From Flavobacterium album (GTDB lineage: Bacteria > Bacteroidota > Bacteroidia > Flavobacteriales > Flavobacteriaceae), in contig NZ_CP029186.1 in assembly GCF_003096035.1 (NCBI RefSeq), forward strand, positions 1,377,001 to 1,441,000: DNA of 64,000 nt. Direction: 5' to 3'. The translations under genes and the position numbers were made by a program. Of this stretch, positions 41,519-49,782 are shown piece after piece (position 1 is the first letter of the stretch; every line of letters starts with the position of its first letter). Below the pieces are notes generated by a model. It saw nothing but the letters and a program-made list of their open reading frames with translations, was not told the origin of the DNA and did no database searches.

Positions 41519-42337
41519 TTAGTTTGCCCGCATATAGCCTTTACCCAGCTTTTCATTGATGAGCTTGTCGCGTTCTTTTTCTGCCTTCTGCAAAGAGTCA
41601 AAAGTCTTTACGTTCTTTTGCCCGGCAGTGCCTGTTTTGCCATAGGTTATATACAGGGTGGTTCCGTCCTGCACAACCTGCCAGAATTTGTCGCTTTTAT
41701 CATCTTTGTAGGTCAGTAGTATTGGTTCGCCCTCTTCTGCTTTAATTTCGGGCTTGTAATAAGACGACAGGTTGAATGCAGCCGTTTCATAGCGCATCTT
41801 TTCCCGCAGGTGGTACAGGTAGGCCGCATCGCCAACCTCAAATTCCAGTGTATACAAATCTTTTTCGAGTTTCCTCTTTACCGGTTTGGACACTATTATC
41901 CTGTTTGCCGCTTCAATCACTTTAAGGGGTTCATTGTCGAATCGTATGTAATGCTGGCCGTTGCTCATCCCACCGCCCGAGGTTTTCACACCATACTGCC
42001 GGAACAGCTCTTCATTGTTCTTTTCACGGTAGGCGCTGTTTTCGCGCTTATCGGCTTCTTCTTTGGTTATATTGAGCTGCCTTCCATCATTATAAAAATG
42101 CAGCGTGTCATATTCCTCTTTCAGCGGATGTTCTGTAACCAATTTTCCCCATTCCTGCTCAGACATAGGCAGCTTGTCAAAATAAGGCCTTTCAATATGC
42201 CCCGTTTCCAGCAATATCTGTAACGAAAAGTCTTTGGAGCCGATATCGCTCCCCGCATCGGGATGTATTACCCGCACCTCGGCAGTAACTTTGGTATCTT
42301 CTATTTTTTTGATGGTGATCCTGTATAGTGACGACAT
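41519..42337 (-). CDS. WGR-domain protein
   Basis: This encodes 272 residues. The C-terminal 65 residues form a WGR domain: DKFWQVVQDGTTLYITYGKT followed by GTAGQKNVKTFDSLQKAEKE, in which the W-G-R triad is modified to Y-G-K-T-G. WGR domains occur in PARPs, MolR-like regulators and polyA-polymerase-like proteins and bind nucleic acid or ribose-linked ligands. The first 200 residues are not recognised. It is the first gene of the leftward arm, next to the response regulator. The WGR fold is clear; the role is not. Confidence 0.8.
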   Translation of the reverse strand: MSSLYRITIKKIEDTKVTAEVRVIHPDAGSDIGSKDFSLQILLETGHIERPYFDKLPMSEQEWGKLVTEHPLKEEYDTLHFYNDGRQLNITKEEADKRENSAYREKNNEELFRQYGVKTSGGGMSNGQHYIRFDNEPLKVIEAANRIIVSKPVKRKLEKDLYTLEFEVGDAAYLYHLREKMRYETAAFNLSSYYKPEIKAEEGEPILLTYKDDKSDKFWQVVQDGTTLYITYGKTGTAGQKNVKTFDSLQKAEKERDKLINEKLGKGYMRAN

Positions 42338-42441
42338 AGGGATGTTTTTTATATCCGTCCGCTAATATATAAAAACAAAAAGCCCCAAAACCGCGAAATG
42401 AAAATTCGTACTTGTTTTTTGATAGTTCGTACGATAAGGCA

Positions 42442-42466
42442 TAAAAAAAACCGCCCTCTCAGGCGG
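42442..42466 (-). terminator. Terminator on the reverse strand between the AraC and WGR genes
   Basis: On the reverse strand CCGCC (42466-42462) and GGCGG (42455-42451) enclose TGAGAG and are followed by a run of eight T. It ends transcription from the AraC gene before the WGR gene. The whole 307-base gap contains only this hairpin, the family G repeat and an AT-rich leader. Confidence 0.8.
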
Positions 42467-42515
42467 ATATGTTGATTACAAATATAAAAGTGTCTGAAAG
42501 CTTTTTTAAAAATTA

Positions 42516-42604
42516 TACCTACAGGGTCTCAAAGACCTTGCAGGAGACCAACCGGACTGTAGTTAGTTCTCCCAAGCTGCAAGGTTTTTAAAACCTTGCA
42601 GGTT
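42516..42604. repeat. Family G palindrome (CTGCAAGGTTTT type)
   Basis: It begins ACCTACAGGGTCTCAAAGAC and ends in a strong hairpin (42577-42601) in which CTGCAAGGTTTT pairs with AAAACCTTGCAG. A looser arm, GGTCTCAAAGACCTTGCAGG, occurs at the left side. Units of this kind are repeated in other flavobacterial genomes as far as I recall. Non-coding. Confidence 0.65.
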
Positions 42605-42644
42605 TAAATGAATCGGACTATTCTACATGCATAAATGTGTTATT

Positions 42645-43541
42645 TCAATTCAGGAACTGCTTACGGTATTCCACAGGGCTAAAGCCTGTCTCTTTTTTAA
42701 AGAGCCTCGAAAAATAAGGCGGGTTCTCAAAGCCGAGAAGATAAGCCGTTTCGCTCACGGTCTTTTCCGAGCCCTGTAGGATATTCTTAGCCTCGGATAT
42801 CAGGAAAATATGGATAAGCTCCAGTGCCGTCTTGCCTGTTTCCTGCCGCAGCAGGTCGCTCAGGTAGCGTGGGGAGGTGTTAAGTGCGTCCGCCATTGCC
42901 TTTACGCTTGGCAGGCCTTTATCGCGTAGCTGCCCGTCCTCAAGGTACGACGATAAGGTGCTGTTGAAACGCGAAACCGTTTTGCCCGACAGCTGTGTAC
43001 GGTTGATAAACTGCCGCTTGTAAAACCGCTGCGAGTATTTCAGTATCGAATCGATATGCGTGAGCATAATATCGCGGCTGTACTCATCCTCATTGTTTAT
43101 ATATTCGGCCTGCATCTTATAGAAAAGGTCCCATACGATCTGTTCTTCACGTACCGAAAGGTGCAGGGCTTCATTCGCCTCGTAATCAAAGTAGCCGTAT
43201 TTCTTTATATCCAGGTGCAATACATGGTTGTAAAGGTAATCTTCGTGCATGAAGATGATAAAGCCGTTTTCCTCAAGCTCCACGTCCTTCATCTGCATCA
43301 CCTGGCGGGGTTTTATAAAAGACATCGAGCCATTGTCGTGATCATATTTTGTCCGGCCATAAAGTATTACGCCCGCCTTCATTTTTTTGAACATGATCAT
43401 GTAGAAATCGGCTGTAAATTCGTCCCTTATCAGGTTGCAGGTGTCTATTTTGCTGCATTCTACCAGGCTTAATAGCGGGTTTTCAGGGGGCTCAAAACCA
43501 TTGAAACGGTTAAAATCGCTGATGCTTTTAAAATGTTCCAT
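42645..43541 (-). CDS. AraC-family transcription regulator
   Basis: This encodes 298 residues. The C-terminal 100 residues carry two helix-turn-helix units: SVKAMADALNTSPRYLSDLL, then GKTALELIHIFLISEAKNIL, and SETAYLLGFENPPYFSRLFK with the closing GFSPVEYRK. The N-terminal part is a cupin-like sensor region (KYDHDNGSMSFIKPRQVMQM) of unknown ligand. An SDR gene lies upstream on the same strand, a pair seen frequently in Bacteroidota, in which the regulator controls the reductase. An almost perfect palindrome precedes it at 43557-43582. Confidence 0.92.
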   Translation of the reverse strand: MEHFKSISDFNRFNGFEPPENPLLSLVECSKIDTCNLIRDEFTADFYMIMFKKMKAGVILYGRTKYDHDNGSMSFIKPRQVMQMKDVELEENGFIIFMHEDYLYNHVLHLDIKKYGYFDYEANEALHLSVREEQIVWDLFYKMQAEYINNEDEYSRDIMLTHIDSILKYSQRFYKRQFINRTQLSGKTVSRFNSTLSSYLEDGQLRDKGLPSVKAMADALNTSPRYLSDLLRQETGKTALELIHIFLISEAKNILQGSEKTVSETAYLLGFENPPYFSRLFKKETGFSPVEYRKQFLN

Positions 43542-43556
43542 AATTTAAAATGATAA

Positions 43557-43582
43557 AACACCTGCGCAATATAGCGCAGATG
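43557..43582 (-). promoter_or_regulatory. Candidate operator palindrome upstream of the AraC gene
   Basis: ACACCTGCGC (43557-43566 region) and GCGCAGATGT (to about 43583) flank ATATA-type sequence. The match is perfect apart from one base pair. It lies about 16-40 bases before the regulator start, so it could be an autoregulatory site or a short hairpin in the leader. Confidence 0.4.
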
Positions 43583-43635
43583 TTATTGTAAAGGTAATTA
43601 GAAAAATTTAGTTTGATATAACCTGAAAGTCATGT

Positions 43636-43705
43636 TTGTCACATCGAGCGGAGTCGGGATGGAAAACAACCAAATGCCGCATTTCGACTGCGCTCAATGT
43701 GACAT
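43636..43705. repeat. Family C palindrome, second copy
   Basis: TGTCACATCGAGCGGAGTC (43637) and GACTGCGCTCAATGTGACA (about 43686-43704) form an imperfect hairpin with a 30-base loop. It is the same family as 22519-22629 and sits between the SDR and AraC genes. Confidence 0.7.
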
Positions 43706-43737
43706 TTGATTATTTTCTTCAGGATTAAATCACCCAA

Positions 43738-44559
43738 TTACTTCCCATGCGCTGCCACAGAAACATCGTTCCATTCTTCCCATGTGGCAAGGCGGTCAGC
43801 ATACACCTGTTTTACCCATGGCAATGCTACTTTGCCCAGGAACAGGCGCAGCGGCGGGTTTTCGGCATCAATAAGTTTAACGATGGCGCTTGTTGTAGCT
43901 TCCGGCTGCCCGAAAATATCGGTGTCGCTCATTCCTTCCTGAAAGGCTGCTTTCACCCCGTCATAAGCACTTATCGGCTGGCTTTGTACAGCAGATGCGC
44001 CTGCCCAGTCGGTAGCGAAGCCGTTCGGTTCCACAAGGGTCACTTTGATGCCGAAGTCTTTTACCTCGCTTGCCAGTGTTTCTGTAAGGCCTTCCACGGC
44101 AAATTTCGAAGCATTATAAATGCCCAGTACCGGCAGGGTAACAAGGCCCAGTACGCTCGATACCTGTATGATATGCCCGTGGCCCTGTGCCCTCATTATC
44201 GGCAGTGCTGCCTGTGTTATCCAAAGCAGCCCGAATACATTTGTCTCTATCTGGTCGCGTGCTTCTTTTTCGGTAGCTTCTTCAATGGTCCCAAAAAGCC
44301 CATAACCGGCATTATTGATCACCACATCCAGCGTGCCGAAGTGCGCTGCTGCCTTGTTTATGGCTGCAAAGCTTTCCTCGCGGCTGTTCACATCGAGTTG
44401 AAGCGGAAGCACGGCATCGCCATATTGCGCAACCAGGTCGTTAAGGGTTTCAATATTCCTTGCTGTGGCAACTACTTTGTCACCGCGTTTTAAAAAGGCT
44501 TCTGCCCAAAGGCGTCCAAATCCCCTTGAAGCGCCTGTTATAAAAATTGTTTTAGACAT
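43738..44559 (-). CDS. Short-chain dehydrogenase/reductase
   Basis: This encodes 273 residues of the classical SDR fold. The cofactor motif is TGASRGFGR (TGxxxGxG), followed by NNAGYG, catalytic Ser in VSSVLGL and the Y-x-x-x-K pair in YNASKFAVEG. A basic residue after the glycine motif (ARN at strand 2) favours NADP(H). Substrate unknown. A TAGCTTTG box (44588-44595 reversed) lies 29 bases before the ATG. The AraC gene is downstream, with a palindromic repeat between the two. Confidence 0.9.
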   Translation of the reverse strand: MSKTIFITGASRGFGRLWAEAFLKRGDKVVATARNIETLNDLVAQYGDAVLPLQLDVNSREESFAAINKAAAHFGTLDVVINNAGYGLFGTIEEATEKEARDQIETNVFGLLWITQAALPIMRAQGHGHIIQVSSVLGLVTLPVLGIYNASKFAVEGLTETLASEVKDFGIKVTLVEPNGFATDWAGASAVQSQPISAYDGVKAAFQEGMSDTDIFGQPEATTSAIVKLIDAENPPLRLFLGKVALPWVKQVYADRLATWEEWNDVSVAAHGK

Positions 44560-44587
44560 TGTTTTGTATCATTAAAGTTTGATGGTA

Positions 44588-44595
44588 CAAAGCTA
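44588..44595 (-). promoter_or_regulatory. -7 box for the SDR gene
   Basis: On the reverse strand TAGCTTTG matches TAnnTTTG, 28 bases before the start codon at 44559. The nearest TTG upstream has too wide a spacing (27 bases). Confidence 0.4.
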
Positions 44596-44659
44596 TGGCA
44601 GCAGCAGGGCTGGGGACTTATACAAAACTGCGTAATGACGATACATTTTACCGCAAACA

Positions 44660-44690
44660 AAAACCGCCTTTACAAAATTTGCAAAGGCGG
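44660..44690 (-). terminator. Terminator after the small secreted protein
   Basis: Read on the reverse strand, CCGCCTTTGCAAA pairs with TTTGTAAAGGCGG, and the stem is followed by TTTTTG. The hairpin starts 25 bases past the stop of the gene at 44716. Confidence 0.85.
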
Positions 44691-44715
44691 CTGTAATTTT
44701 ATACAGGCAATCCCG

Positions 44716-45150
44716 TTACGCTACACCGGGCACTTCCCAGATGCCTTCGGCTACGCGGCGGACAACCCTTTTTATTTTATCCCGGGTCATCGGTACTTTT
44801 GTCCAAAAAGTCAGAACAGCGTCATACCCGCCTGAAAGCCTTTTTTCTTCTTCGGTCAAAGGGTAGGGGTCAGAAGCTATAGGCAGCGTGGTCACTTCTA
44901 TACGGTCTTTAATGCTTTTAAAATAATCTTCTTTGCCGCACAGCCTCGATCCTGCCGATCCGCCCAGTATGAGTACCTTCTTTCCGGTAAAATCAAATCC
45001 TTTTCGGTCGCTTTTATTGAAGTATTCATTCAGGAAAGCGGCTTCTTCGTCGGTAAGCGCAGGGTCGTTGTCAAGCCCGCACTTCCCGATATATTGGGCA
45101 TACATGCCCATAGAGGCCATAAGCAGTAAGAGTTGGAGGTAGTTCTTCAT
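44716..45150 (-). CDS. Small exported protein
   Basis: This encodes 144 residues, with a signal peptide (MKNYLQLLLLMASMGMYAQ) and a mature part including KKVLILGGSAGSRLCGKEDY, which looks like a single beta-alpha unit, and three cysteines. No family recognised. It is flanked by its own terminator and is monocistronic. Confidence 0.7.
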   Translation of the reverse strand: MKNYLQLLLLMASMGMYAQYIGKCGLDNDPALTDEEAAFLNEYFNKSDRKGFDFTGKKVLILGGSAGSRLCGKEDYFKSIKDRIEVTTLPIASDPYPLTEEEKRLSGGYDAVLTFWTKVPMTRDKIKRVVRRVAEGIWEVPGVA

Positions 45151-45230
45151 GGTTGCAGTTTTGATTAATAACTGCGTTTTGAAAGGATTATTTTACAACG
45201 CCCCCGAATTAACAGGTCATTATATGTTTT

Positions 45231-46118
45231 TTATGGCCCTTCAACCGAGATAATAGCCCTGAATGGCTGCTGGTCTTCGGTAGAATAATACAGCCAGATA
45301 TCATTGCCATCACGCAGGTTTGAAGCCGAAAATGCAATATCTACCTGTCCGGGCTTGCTTGCCGGCGGCGTAATCAACGGCTCTTCGCTCCGTGCTGTAA
45401 TTTTTCCATGATCGTCCATCTCTACCCACCCGATGCGCCAGTGTGCCTGCGGGTTAGAACCGTTGTAGAACATCACGGTCTGGAAATCCTTGTCAACCAA
45501 TGCCGGCCCCGCGCTCAAATGGTAAGAATCCCAGGAGTCATCCCGTGCCTGCAAAAATTCGCCCTCTATGCGCCACGGGCCATCCGGATTTTTACTGAAC
45601 GCCCTCCCAAGCTTCGACCTGCCATCCTGTGCATATTCAAAGAACAGGGCCCACATGCCGTTCTTCAGCCGTGTGAGGGTCGCTTCTTTTGGGTTCAGGT
45701 ACGGCTCTTTGCTCGCTATCGATATCTCTTCAACTTTCAGGTTGCGCGGATCATCGCCTGTGGCCAGCATGAGCTGCCCTTCACGCTTGGTAACATTCCA
45801 GCCGGTGTAGTACACATAATATTTCCTGTCGAAGAGAATAACCGACGGGTCCTCGCAGCCGTCCTTATCATAACTTTGGGTACTTGGCGCAAGGCACGGC
45901 CCATCATCCATCTTAAAGTTAAGGCCGTCTTTCGATGTGCCGAAATAAGCGCGTGCTGCCTGCTGCGTTACATCATCAGACGGGTTCACGGCCCGTATCA
46001 GCATTTTGTATGTATGTTTCTCTTTCCATACGTAGGGGCTCAGCTTATACATGCCTGCCAGTGGCGCTGTGCATTCCAGCTCCAGCGGCTCGATCTTTTT
46101 TACGGTATACCTGCTCAT
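45231..46118 (-). CDS. GH130-like glycosidase/phosphorylase
   Basis: This encodes 295 residues with the five-bladed propeller pattern of GH130-type enzymes (and the related GH43): LAGMYKLSPYVWKEKHTYKM, GCEDPSVILFDRKYYVYYTG, EATLTRLKNGMWALFFEY and a late DIAFSASNLRDGNDIWLYYS. The Asp in CEDP is the usual ligand-binding acid. GH130 enzymes phosphorolyse or hydrolyse beta-mannosides, and the exact reaction cannot be read here. Its start overlaps the SDR stop by four bases, so the pair is one operon. No signal peptide, so it is cytosolic. Confidence 0.8.
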   Translation of the reverse strand: MSRYTVKKIEPLELECTAPLAGMYKLSPYVWKEKHTYKMLIRAVNPSDDVTQQAARAYFGTSKDGLNFKMDDGPCLAPSTQSYDKDGCEDPSVILFDRKYYVYYTGWNVTKREGQLMLATGDDPRNLKVEEISIASKEPYLNPKEATLTRLKNGMWALFFEYAQDGRSKLGRAFSKNPDGPWRIEGEFLQARDDSWDSYHLSAGPALVDKDFQTVMFYNGSNPQAHWRIGWVEMDDHGKITARSEEPLITPPASKPGQVDIAFSASNLRDGNDIWLYYSTEDQQPFRAIISVEGP

Positions 46119-46903
46119 GCTCCCTGTCCTAAATTTAAGCTCAGTCCGCCGTCGAGCGTGAAGGTTTGCCCTGCCGCATACGATGCATCATCCGAAACCA
46201 GATACGCCACAAGCTTTGCTACTTCCCAGGGTTCTGCTGCCCTGCGATATGGGATGTTCTGCTCGGCATTTTTAAGGTATTCCGGGTCGTCAAGGGCCTT
46301 TTGGTTCATAGGGGTAAGCACCATTCCGGGCGCTACGTTGTTTACGTTGATGCCGAACGGGCCAAGCTCCAGTGCAAGGGAACGCGTCAGGTTACGCACT
46401 GCACCTTTGCTGGCACAATAATCGGCACCACCTGCACGGGCCACTTCTTCGTGTATCGAGGAGATATTGACGATCTTGCCGCCGTTGCCATCGGCTTTAC
46501 GGGCTTTTATAAACTCCCTGCAGGTGTAAAACGTCCCATACAAATTGGTACGCAGCGTGCGGTCGAACATTTCGATTTCCATGTCATCCACAAATATGCC
46601 CGATTCGTTCAGGCCTGCGCTGTTAACCAGTATCCACGGACTGCCGAATTGCTCTTTTGCCGTAGCGAACATTTCTACAATTTGTTTATAGTCGCCCACA
46701 TCGGCTTTGTAGGTCAGCGCCCTGCTGCCGTTGTTTTTGACCTGTGAGGCGGTTTCGTTAGCGCCTTCTTCATCGCTATGGTAATTGATCACGATATTCG
46801 CACCGCGTTCGCTGAGTTCTATGGCACAGGCTCTGCCGATGCCCGAATCGCCACCGGTTATAATGGCTGTTTTACCTTGTAAAGGTTTGAAAGATTGTTC
46901 CAT
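46115..46903 (-). CDS. SDR oxidoreductase, glucose 1-dehydrogenase-like
   Basis: This encodes 262 residues of the classical SDR type: TGGDSGIGRA (TGxxxGIG), NSAGLNES, NISSIHE with the catalytic Ser, and Y-x-x-x-K in DYCASKGAVRN. The closing region QTFTLDGGLSLNLG is typical of glucose 1-dehydrogenase and 3-oxoacyl-ACP-reductase-like enzymes. It is coupled to the GH130-like gene by ATGA overlap; together they may oxidise or rework a sugar released from a glycan. Direction and substrate are inferred. Confidence 0.88.
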   Translation of the reverse strand: MEQSFKPLQGKTAIITGGDSGIGRACAIELSERGANIVINYHSDEEGANETASQVKNNGSRALTYKADVGDYKQIVEMFATAKEQFGSPWILVNSAGLNESGIFVDDMEIEMFDRTLRTNLYGTFYTCREFIKARKADGNGGKIVNISSIHEEVARAGGADYCASKGAVRNLTRSLALELGPFGINVNNVAPGMVLTPMNQKALDDPEYLKNAEQNIPYRRAAEPWEVAKLVAYLVSDDASYAAGQTFTLDGGLSLNLGQGA

Positions 46904-47041
46904 GCTTTTTTCATTAAGGCCTTTAAATTACTGAGAAATTTAAGGTTAATGATTTAAAGAAAGGATAATTGGCTTTGTGTTAACAGAAGACACCTGCACG
47001 GGTAGTATTCGAATGGGCGTAAGAAAGTTTTATAATGAATA

Positions 47042-48121
47042 TTAATACTCTTTCAGGCGCGGTACTATATGGCCAACATTTTCAATTTTTATACCGAATA
47101 TTTTTTCAACTTTAGTCCATTTTTGATTAAATCTAAGGTTACGAAACAGGTTGTAGGCAGCCATCAGGCCATATGTTCCTTTCATGCCATAATCATTAAT
47201 ATATTTTATTTTTCCGTTATCATATGTGATCTTTATTATACCGGTTGGAGCATCCGTATGCCCTACAGAATAGCTCTTGTCTAAATTTTTAAAATCGATG
47301 TAATTAAGGAGTTCCATTATTTGGTCATATTCGTTATCTTTAATCGTGGCGGTATAAACTCCTTCCATTTCAATATAATTATCAGGAAGGTCATTCCTGT
47401 TGTATGCAATTGCGATAAGTGTTGCAAACCTGTTTTTATTAATGGTCAATAGGAAATAAGGACAACTTCCAAAACAAGGATCTGATTCAAATTCTATCTT
47501 TTCTATTTTACTGTCAACGGGACTTTCATTGTATTCTGTAAACAAACCGAATTTTCCTGTAAGCTTAATTTCTTTGATGTCGTTGCCTCTTATAAGTCGA
47601 TTTATAAGATATGGCTCTCCATTAGCGTAATGAATCTCAGGCATTAAAAAACTTCGAAGGTCATATATATTTTCTGGTTTATTGCCAAAATTCATTACAG
47701 CATAGGAGTGATACTCTAATCGCTCTCCTTCGTAGGCTGTTGATGTTGAGCCCCAACCTCCGAGTACTACAAGATCAGTATAGCTGTTATTATCAAGATC
47801 TGCTTTATAAAAGCTTTTTTTTATACCTGAACTTTTTATCCTTGCTTTCGTGATACTGTCCATTTCGGGATTTTTTAATGCATCCGAATAAGGTGATCTT
47901 TCTAATTTAAAATTGGTAAAGCCGCTGTCGATTGTTATTAAAAATTTCGACACATCTTTGTCTGTGGCTAAGCTGTCGACTTTTGACAGCCTTATTTGCG
48001 CTTTTACATATTTCTCTTGTTTCAGAGGTTTATAGTGTATAGTCGGCTCAGTGACCTTTATGGTATTTTCGTCTTTACAGGCAACAAATAACAATAGCAG
48101 GGGAATAATCAAAAGTCTCAT
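47042..48121 (-). CDS. DUF6438-type lipoprotein
   Basis: This encodes 359 residues. The signal sequence ends at LLLFVAC with Cys15 as lipidation site. The C-terminal half shows the DUF6438 signature: KIEFESDPCFGSCPYFLLTI, then GVYTATIKDNEYDQIMELL, DAPTGIIKITYDNGK and YGMKG. The N-terminal half has LDNNSYTDLVVLGGWG, reminiscent of repeat-type lipoproteins. Function unknown. More AT-rich than its neighbours. Monocistronic. Confidence 0.8.
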   Translation of the reverse strand: MRLLIIPLLLLFVACKDENTIKVTEPTIHYKPLKQEKYVKAQIRLSKVDSLATDKDVSKFLITIDSGFTNFKLERSPYSDALKNPEMDSITKARIKSSGIKKSFYKADLDNNSYTDLVVLGGWGSTSTAYEGERLEYHSYAVMNFGNKPENIYDLRSFLMPEIHYANGEPYLINRLIRGNDIKEIKLTGKFGLFTEYNESPVDSKIEKIEFESDPCFGSCPYFLLTINKNRFATLIAIAYNRNDLPDNYIEMEGVYTATIKDNEYDQIMELLNYIDFKNLDKSYSVGHTDAPTGIIKITYDNGKIKYINDYGMKGTYGLMAAYNLFRNLRFNQKWTKVEKIFGIKIENVGHIVPRLKEY

Positions 48122-48201
48122 AGGCTTGGATTAATTGGTTATTATTATAACTGCCGATGCGTAAAATTATTACGCCAAAGTAATACAATGCAACTTTTGA
48201 C

Positions 48202-48786
48202 CTATCGCTCTAAAATGGTTTTCCTGAAAGTGAGCGAAATCCTCCTGCCCCTTTGATAGGCATTGCCGTCAAATTTATCTGTTTTCCGTGCGGCAATACC
48301 ATGCATCCAACCGTACCTGCTATCACCTTTCAGGACGACCATGCTGCGTGGGGCGAGCAGCATCGGTATCTTTTCACCGGTTACTTTATTCGTAAAATCC
48401 ATGACGCAGGGAGAACCTAAAGAAATGGAAACAATAGTGCCCTCAAAGCATGGCTCACAGTCGATGTGCGGAGTGATACCCTGCCCGGGCAAATATTCAT
48501 TGATGATGAGCTGGTCGGGCACCACATCAAAATATCCTTCCGAATGCAGCCTGTCCGCAATGGCTTTCGCCCAGTCCGGCAGCGCGCCGATGTGCATGCC
48601 CAGGTCGATTCTCCTGGCTTTGTAATCGTACTTAAAGCCATAATGCTGCACCCTGCGTTTCAGGTCGCCAAGCCATTGCTGTTTATCAATAGTTGCTATT
48701 AAGCCCTCCTGTTCCTGTGCCGTAAAATAGTTCTCTATATATTGGAGGCCTGGGATGATTTGGGATTGTTGCGTAAATAGTTCCAT
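48202..48786 (-). CDS. AlkB-like 2-oxoglutarate/Fe(II) dioxygenase
   Basis: This encodes 194 residues. The double-stranded beta-helix has H-x-D in PHIDCEPCFEG, a distal His in GWMHGI, and Arg-x5-Arg in RGRRISLTFR, the AlkB/ALKBH ligand set for iron and 2-oxoglutarate. NEYLPGQGITPH is the hallmark before the HxD, as in the ALKBH8-like group. It could repair alkylated nucleic acid or modify RNA; the exact substrate cannot be seen. Stands alone. Confidence 0.88.
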   Translation of the reverse strand: MELFTQQSQIIPGLQYIENYFTAQEQEGLIATIDKQQWLGDLKRRVQHYGFKYDYKARRIDLGMHIGALPDWAKAIADRLHSEGYFDVVPDQLIINEYLPGQGITPHIDCEPCFEGTIVSISLGSPCVMDFTNKVTGEKIPMLLAPRSMVVLKGDSRYGWMHGIAARKTDKFDGNAYQRGRRISLTFRKTILER

Positions 48787-49005
48787 AATGCCGTGAAGGT
48801 AGGATATTATCGGAATAACTAAACAGTAAATGAAAATATGGAGTGTATAGTTGTATAAGCGGGTATGTTATGATGAAATTCGTTTTATTCGGAAGCATAA
48901 ATGATTGCTAAACAACAGCTATACTTTACTTCTGTAAGAATTTATTGTTATTTTTTGAGGAAGTAACGTAAACTAAATGGTAGTGTTAATTTTACTATAC
49001 TCGGT

Positions 49006-49662
49006 CTAAATTGTTTTGAAAGTGCTATTAATTGGTTGCTTCGGTTTGTGTTTAAATGAAGTCACCAATGAATTTAATTCTTCTTGAGATAAAGACTGAT
49101 TCTTATCGAAGGCATACATAAGCATAATAAACTCTTCAAATTTCAATGTTACAATTCTCAATCGCCAAAATTCACTAACTAAGTTATTTATGAAATTACA
49201 ATCAAATAAAATATCACTCGACTGACAATATTCATAAAACTCATGCTTTACTATTTTAGGTTCGTTAATAGGAGCACTCGTATAGTTTATGAAATATCGT
49301 ATATCCATTTGTTCAAATTTATTTATACTTCTGAGGTGCAACAAAGTGTTACCTGTTAAAAGTTCCTTTGGATATAAAGCTAAGGCAACCCGAACATTAT
49401 GGTCTTGTTCCACTTTTGTTAAAAGTACTTGGGGTTTAGGGAAGTTATTTCTTACCCGATCCTTATCTTTTTGTTTGAACTCTTTATGATTTGGAAAGTT
49501 ATAGTGTGAAATGAAATTATCGAATTCATCTAAATTACAGATTTGCCACTCATTAAGAAATAGAACAGCATTTATATCTTGAAAAACAATACACTCTTTA
49601 CGAATATCAACATTTTTAGATTGTCCAAATTTTTTATGAATAAGTAAATCAGTTAATCTCAT
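49006..49662 (-). CDS. AT-rich orphan protein
   Basis: This encodes 218 residues, strongly AT-rich compared with its neighbours, and rich in Lys, Asn, Phe and Ile. Its sequence includes DIRKECIVFQDINAVLFLNE and FNHKEF-like stretches without any recognised motif. Soluble. The base composition and lack of partners suggest recent acquisition. Confidence 0.65.
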   Translation of the reverse strand: MRLTDLLIHKKFGQSKNVDIRKECIVFQDINAVLFLNEWQICNLDEFDNFISHYNFPNHKEFKQKDKDRVRNNFPKPQVLLTKVEQDHNVRVALALYPKELLTGNTLLHLRSINKFEQMDIRYFINYTSAPINEPKIVKHEFYEYCQSSDILFDCNFINNLVSEFWRLRIVTLKFEEFIMLMYAFDKNQSLSQEELNSLVTSFKHKPKQPINSTFKTI

Positions 49663-49743
49663 TTCGTTATTATTGATGGCTTGAGGAACTAAAGATTAAT
49701 TTGATTAAAGATATAAAATTCTACTCATTCAGCACTGATGCAA

Positions 49744-49778
49744 ACAAAAAAACCGCCCCTACATCTGTAGAAGCGGTT
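49744..49778 (-). terminator. Terminator after the RNase G gene
   Basis: On the reverse strand AACCGCTTCTACA pairs with TGTAGGGGCGGTT (one interior mismatch pair), followed by seven T. The hairpin lies 5-39 bases past the rng stop codon. Confidence 0.85.
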
Positions 49779-49782
49779 CATG

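Noticed and set aside
22830-42337. Prophage, integrative element or restriction/CRISPR defence island
   Set aside because: No integrase, transposase, capsid, nuclease, methyltransferase or helicase motifs were found.
45408-46421. 337-codon plus-strand frame opposite the GH130-like and SDR genes
   Set aside because: Both genes on the other strand have clear motifs; the mirror frame is open because of codon usage.
48787-49005. tRNA or small RNA gene in the gap between the AlkB-like and orphan genes
   Set aside because: No cloverleaf, terminator or conserved sequence could be seen; AT-rich spacer only.
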